From positions 230,060 through 294,059 of the forward strand of contig JBFWMF010000001.1 in NCBI GenBank assembly GCA_050251735.1: a DNA stretch of 64,000 nt, in the 5' to 3' direction. Source of the DNA: Desulfitobacterium sp050251735 (GTDB lineage Bacteria; Bacillota; Desulfitobacteriia; Desulfitobacteriales; Desulfitobacteriaceae). A model generated the notes under the pieces. The model was not told the DNA's origin and ran no database searches. It worked only from the letters and a program-made list of their open reading frames with translations. Positions 60,347 to 64,000 of the stretch are shown here, one piece after another. Numbering within the stretch: the first letter of the stretch is position 1; each line of letters opens with the position of its first letter. The position numbers and the translations under genes were made by a program.

Positions 60347-60712
60347 GTGAGTGAACAGAGAAGGAGCCTAGGGATGTTTGGAGAGGAACTCGCTGTTAAA
60401 CATATTAAGCAAGCCGGACTGACTATTCTTGACCGTAACTATCGCTGTCCTCTGGGAGAAATGGATATCATTGCTCGTGAAGGGGAGACTGTCATTTTTA
60501 TAGAGGTTCGGACACGCACCACGGGTAAACGCGGCTGGGGTGAAGAGAGTATAACCCCGCAAAAAAGGGCTAGACTGAATCGTATTGGGACCCATTATTT
60601 AAAATATCACAATTATAAAGGCTGGCCTCCCCTGCGCTTTGACTTAATCGCCATACGTATCCCAGATCAACCGGACAATCCTGCGGAAATGTTGTGGATC
60701 CGTGGTATTTAA
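60347..60712 (+). CDS. YraN/UPF0102 nuclease-like protein
   Basis: 121 residues from the GTG at 60347, which has GAGGAG upstream; 60296 would add 17 polar residues. RRSLGMFGEELAVKHIKQAGLTILDRNYRCPLGEMDIIAREGETVIFIEVRTRTT is split in the usual way, with the restriction-endonuclease-like residues GEMD and F-I-E-V-R-T. Its role is unknown, possibly DNA processing. In many Firmicutes it is near rnhB; here complex I lies between them. Confidence 0.9.
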   Translation: MSEQRRSLGMFGEELAVKHIKQAGLTILDRNYRCPLGEMDIIAREGETVIFIEVRTRTTGKRGWGEESITPQKRARLNRIGTHYLKYHNYKGWPPLRFDLIAIRIPDQPDNPAEMLWIRGI

Positions 60713-60727
60713 GAAAAAGTATCGTAT

Positions 60728-60755
60728 TTGTAAGAATATAGAGGTATGATAAAAT
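60728..60755 (+). promoter_or_regulatory. Promoter of the PhoB-type two-component operon
   Basis: TTGTAA (60728-60733), 16-base spacer, TAAAAT (60750-60755), 34 bases before the regulator gene. Confidence 0.55.
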
Positions 60756-60788
60756 GCATATAGAGGACTATGCTAAAGGAGGACAGCT

Positions 60789-61481
60789 ATGAATCCGATA
60801 TTAGTAATCGATGATGAAGAACGCATTCGTTATTTAGTGCGTATGTACCTCGAAAGAGAAGGATATAGTGTCGATGAGGCTGATAATGGGCGTGAGGCGC
60901 TCGAGAAAATTCTAAAAAAGGAATATGCCTTACTCATTATCGATCTCATGATGCCTGAGGTCGACGGATGGAAAGTTTGCCGAGATGTTCGGGAGAAATC
61001 CGATATCCCCATTATCATGCTAACAGCTCGTGGAGAAGAGTTTGACCGGGTTTTGGGATTTGAATTGGGTGCAGATGATTATTTAGTCAAGCCCTTTAGC
61101 ACCAAGGAGCTAGTAGCGCGGGTCAAAGCCCTTTTAAGGCGTTCCGGGGGTAGGATAACGGCTAACTCTTCTGATTTAGTCTATGGATCTTTAAAAATTG
61201 AGAAGGATAAGCATCGTGTGTCCATCGATGAAGAGCAGATTACATTTACCCCTAGGGAATTTGAGCTCCTGTATTTTCTAGCGAAAAACCCCAGCCGTGT
61301 ATTTTCCAGAGAACAACTTATGGAGACGGTTTGGGGCTATGATTTCTACGGTGATGCGCGGACAGTGGATACCCATGTCAAAAAGATTAGGGAAAAATTG
61401 GCAGACCCTAAAATAAGAGGCATGCTTGCGACAGTGTGGGGTGTAGGCTACAAATTTGACCCCGAAGCAATTAATGAATAA
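60789..61481 (+). CDS. OmpR/PhoB-family response regulator
   Basis: 230 residues. Receiver domain: VIDDEERIRYLVRMYL, phosphorylated aspartate in LLIIDLMMPEVDGW, lysine in DDYLVKPFS. C-terminal winged helix (~130-225: FTPREFELLYFLAKNPSRVFSREQL, RTVDTHVKKIREKL). AAAGGAGG precedes the ATG. It pairs with the kinase 32 bases downstream. It resembles ResD/WalR-type regulators, but the regulon cannot be read from the sequence. Confidence 0.95.
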   Translation: MNPILVIDDEERIRYLVRMYLEREGYSVDEADNGREALEKILKKEYALLIIDLMMPEVDGWKVCRDVREKSDIPIIMLTARGEEFDRVLGFELGADDYLVKPFSTKELVARVKALLRRSGGRITANSSDLVYGSLKIEKDKHRVSIDEEQITFTPREFELLYFLAKNPSRVFSREQLMETVWGYDFYGDARTVDTHVKKIREKLADPKIRGMLATVWGVGYKFDPEAINE

Positions 61482-61513
61482 GTGAATTTTGAACTCAGAA
61501 AGAGGAGAAAAAG

Positions 61514-63325
61514 TTGAAGTTTGAACTTCGTCCGCGTAGTATCAGTATGAAATTATGGGCTGCCATTACCACTTTGATTCTTGTAGTTTTAGGTGGTTTA
61601 GGGGTAACCATTACTTTACTATTCGGTGATTTTTATTTTCAGCAAACTTTAGATACTTTAGGTGACGAGGTCAAGGAAATATCCCATTATCTTGGTGAGC
61701 AGCCCAATTGGTCGCAACGCTTATTTGCTATCGATGAAATCCGCTTATCTTCAGATACTCAGATGGTTGTCATTGACCGCTATAGTGAGATTATTGCTAT
61801 CAAAGGGGAGAATGTCGGAGCGAGCTTTGGTACGAATGACCGTATTGGTTGGGGTGATGCTTCTGGCGAGATGAGCTGGCTGATTCGTTCCTTATACCCA
61901 TCCGATTTTTTAACTCAATCAGATATAGCTGAAGTATTAGGCGGAAAAGTAATCACCATTAAGGCCATTCCTCGGAATCAGACGGGTCAGGCGATGTTAA
62001 TTGCGGCGGCGCCTATCGGGGATCCTAGCGAAGCCATTGTGGTATTGGGAACCTCACCGGCCCCAGTTCAAGCTAGTATAGATGCGTTTCGTCGCATGAC
62101 CTTATATGTTTCCCTAGGGGCGGTTGTATTAGCGACTCTTGTCAGCTTGATTTTCGCACGCCAATTTACCCGTCCCTTAGCCCTCATGCAAAAAGGAGCC
62201 AGTCAAATGGCAAACGGTGACTTCCAACCGATCACCGGAGTCAGAAGTCGTGATGAGTTGGGTGAACTCGCCAACGCTTTGAACTCTATGGGCGAAAGTC
62301 TAAAAAACCATATGACCTGGCTTTCTGAAGAGAGGAATCTCTTACTGGGGATTGTGGAAGGGATTAGTGATGGAGTAATTATGCTTGATGATGAAGGTGG
62401 TATTCTCTATTGTAATGAACCGGCGAAGGCCATTTGGCAGGGGGCAGGGCAAGAAGAAGAGTTATCGACGCGAAAAGGACAGCTAATGGTCTTTTTGCGC
62501 GAGTTTATGGGTAAAAGCGACCTTGACCAAAAGATGCATTTTAATTTAGGGACCCAAGTTCTTCAGGTAGCGATGGCCACAACTCAGTCAGAAGATGGTA
62601 AGCAGGGTTATGTGGCAGTGTTGCGAGATATTACGGCATCCTTACGAGCTGAAAAGGAACGGCGTGACTTTATGGCGAGTGTCACCCATGAATTGAGAAC
62701 TCCACTCCATCTCATCCAAGGATATTTAGAGGCGATTCAAGATGAGGTTATCCCCAAGGAGGAGCAATCGGAGCATATTGATTTGGTATTAGAGGAAGCA
62801 AAGCGCTTGGCAAAGCTGGTCATGGAGCTTCAGGAACTGGATCGTTTTGATAACTGGCGCAACTTTGAAAAGAAAGAGATCGATTTGGCTAGTTTTCTCC
62901 AAGAGCTACGCTATCGTTTTCAGGGACGGGCAGATGATTTGGGTATCCACTTAGAGATTGAGAACGGTTCAGGAGCCATCTTTGCTAATCGAGACCGGTT
63001 GCTGCAAGTCTTCATTAATCTGATCGAGAATGCCTTCCGCCATACGCCTTCAGGCAAAAGCGTGCGGATTAAGATTAAGGAATGTGCCGAACGGATTCAG
63101 TTCAGCGTCGTAGATGAGGGCGAAGGCATTCCTGATTCGGCTCTGCCGCACATTTTTGAACGATTTTACCGAGTGGATAAATCGCGCTCGCGCAAAGAGG
63201 GCGGGATGGGCTTGGGATTATCCATTGTGGCACTCATCGTAGAAGCCCATGATGGTGAAATAAAGGTTGAAAGTGATGTTGGTAAAGGAACTACCTTTAA
63301 AGTTATCCTACCTATAATAAAATGA
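61514..63325 (+). CDS. Sensor histidine kinase (HAMP-PAS-HisKA)
   Basis: 603 residues from a TTG at 61514 with AGAGGAG upstream. Membrane helices lie at ~12-36 and ~196-218, enclosing a ~160-residue extracytoplasmic sensor. Then come HAMP (RPLALMQKGASQMANGDF), PAS (~275-370), HisKA with the histidine in SVTHELRTPLHLI and HATPase (NLIENAFRHTP, DEGEGIPD, GGMGLGLSIV). It is the cognate kinase of the preceding regulator; the signal is unknown. Confidence 0.95.
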   Translation: MKFELRPRSISMKLWAAITTLILVVLGGLGVTITLLFGDFYFQQTLDTLGDEVKEISHYLGEQPNWSQRLFAIDEIRLSSDTQMVVIDRYSEIIAIKGENVGASFGTNDRIGWGDASGEMSWLIRSLYPSDFLTQSDIAEVLGGKVITIKAIPRNQTGQAMLIAAAPIGDPSEAIVVLGTSPAPVQASIDAFRRMTLYVSLGAVVLATLVSLIFARQFTRPLALMQKGASQMANGDFQPITGVRSRDELGELANALNSMGESLKNHMTWLSEERNLLLGIVEGISDGVIMLDDEGGILYCNEPAKAIWQGAGQEEELSTRKGQLMVFLREFMGKSDLDQKMHFNLGTQVLQVAMATTQSEDGKQGYVAVLRDITASLRAEKERRDFMASVTHELRTPLHLIQGYLEAIQDEVIPKEEQSEHIDLVLEEAKRLAKLVMELQELDRFDNWRNFEKKEIDLASFLQELRYRFQGRADDLGIHLEIENGSGAIFANRDRLLQVFINLIENAFRHTPSGKSVRIKIKECAERIQFSVVDEGEGIPDSALPHIFERFYRVDKSRSRKEGGMGLGLSIVALIVEAHDGEIKVESDVGKGTTFKVILPIIK

Positions 63326-63345
63326 ATCGTGTTGGAGGTGGTACA

Positions 63346-63891
63346 ATGCGTATAGAGCAGCTACAGCATATTATCGAAATTAATAATAAAAAGTCTATCT
63401 CTGAAGCGGCAAAAACATTCTTTATGGGTCAGCCTCAGCTTAGCCATTCTGTAAAAAAACTTGAAGATGAGCTGGGCTACAAAATATTTCGCCGCAATCG
63501 GACGGGCTTGATTCCAACCTGCCAGGGGAAAGAAGTCATTAGTATGGCCCGGGAAATAATTAATAGTATTGAAGTACTTAAGTCCCTGGCAGGTGGTGAA
63601 GCCAATCTAACCGGAAATTTTCGTCTGATTCTTGCCCCGGGAGTATTCAACTCTTTTGCTGGCCTTCTAATATCGCGATTCCATCAAAAATACCCCAATG
63701 TTAATCTTGTGCTTACAGAGGACATAGGCATTAGCATCGTTGACAAGGTAGCTACTGGGGAAAGCTTAATGGGGGTCACGGTTTGGACCAGTAATTATGA
63801 TGAGACAATGCGCCAACTCCTTGATGAAATGGACCTGGTCTATGAAGAAATAATTCAGGATGATATATTCGTGATCAGTAGCGTTGCATAA
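63346..63891 (+). pseudogene. Truncated LysR-family regulator
   Basis: 181 residues from the ATG at 63346 with GGAGGTGG upstream. The N-terminal helix-turn-helix is intact (RIEQLQHIIEINNKKSISEAAKTFFMGQPQLSHSVKKLEDELG). The first lobe of the ligand domain follows (FRLILAPGVFNSFAGLL, HQKYPNVNLVLTED), but it stops about 110 residues short of the usual ~295. The break coincides with a change to repeat-rich sequence, so an insertion has probably removed the 3' part. It may still bind DNA. Confidence 0.75.
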
Positions 63892-64000
63892 AAGCAGCCG
63901 CAAAAAAGTCAAATCCAAGATTGCCTCAAAATCAGCGAAATAGCCTCAAAATAAGCCAATATTCCTAATTGTCCCTGTAAAATCAACAAAAAAATCCTTA
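63884..64000. mobile_element. Probable insertion-sequence end at the LysR break
   Basis: After the coding similarity ends, the sequence holds near-repeats such as GCCTCAAAATCAGC and GCCTCAAAATAAGC, like the repeated transposase sites at IS21-type ends. It runs out of the window. The assignment rests on this pattern and on the truncated gene only. Confidence 0.4.

Noticed and set aside
1..64000. CRISPR arrays, rRNA and tRNA genes
   Set aside because: No regularly spaced short repeats and no tRNA or rRNA sequence were recognised. The only tandem units (44981-45090) are degenerate and lie inside the structured repeat.

Overview
The window looks like the chromosome of a Gram-positive, anaerobic, moderate-GC Firmicute of the Peptococcaceae, most like Desulfitobacterium. 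Four things point that way. There is a FapR-controlled fatty-acid operon using FabK rather than FabI. There is the Firmicutes ylxM-ffh-rpsP-khpA-rimM-trmD-rplS block. There is an 11-gene nuoABCDHIJKLMN complex without NuoEFG. And there are Tat-exported fumarate-reductase-like flavoproteins next to a multiheme cytochrome lipoprotein. The species is inferred from gene content, not from any search.

Layout. 1-950: the 3' end of a heavy-metal P-type ATPase and a small HMA metal chaperone, separated by a perfect FNR/CRP-type box. 1.1-4.4 kb: ku-ligD end-joining pair. 4.4-17.6 kb: a good sigma-A promoter and FapR operator, then fapR-plsX-fabH-fabK-[structured repeat]-fabD-fabG-acpP-fabK2-fabF-rnc-smc. 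17.7-37.2 kb: an accessory segment lying where ftsY would normally follow smc. It holds a secreted protein, an ECF sigma/anti-sigma pair, IS remnants, a larger secreted protein, a kinase/regulator/triple-FMN-domain lipoprotein unit, a GGDEF/HD-GYP protein, a DtxR-family regulator with feoA and a two-gene FeoB, and a PucR-type regulator divergent from a tetraheme cytochrome lipoprotein and two exported flavoproteins. 37.3-42.1 kb: ftsY followed by a methylthioadenosine/5'-deoxyadenosine salvage set (mtnP, mtnA, class II aldolase, deaminase). 42.2-50.2 kb: SRP and ribosome block (ylxM, ffh, rpsP, khpA, [second copy of the structured repeat], rimM, trmD, a SPOUT methyltransferase, rplS), then lepB, rbgA, rnhB. 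50.2-60.1 kb: the complex I operon. 60.3-64 kb: yraN, a PhoB-type two-component system and a truncated LysR gene at what looks like an insertion-sequence end.

The most unusual signal is a long non-coding repeat of about 480-580 bp present twice (8156-8634 and 44787-45370), each time inside an operon and in the sense of transcription. Its arms form perfect stems. In one stem, five consecutive base pairs differ between the copies on both strands while pairing is kept, and the side arms vary in length. This is the signature of a selected RNA (or hairpin DNA) fold. I do not recognise it as a known RNA class.

Other notable points: a lipoprotein with three FMN-binding domains, each with an ApbE-type flavinylation motif, encoded next to its own two-component system; a recurring promoter-like motif around the ECF sigma locus, one copy of which is cut by an IS21 remnant; a methylthioadenosine phosphorylase whose phosphate-binding motif lies upstream of its first ATG; and a second FabK-like enzyme with a four-cysteine tail.
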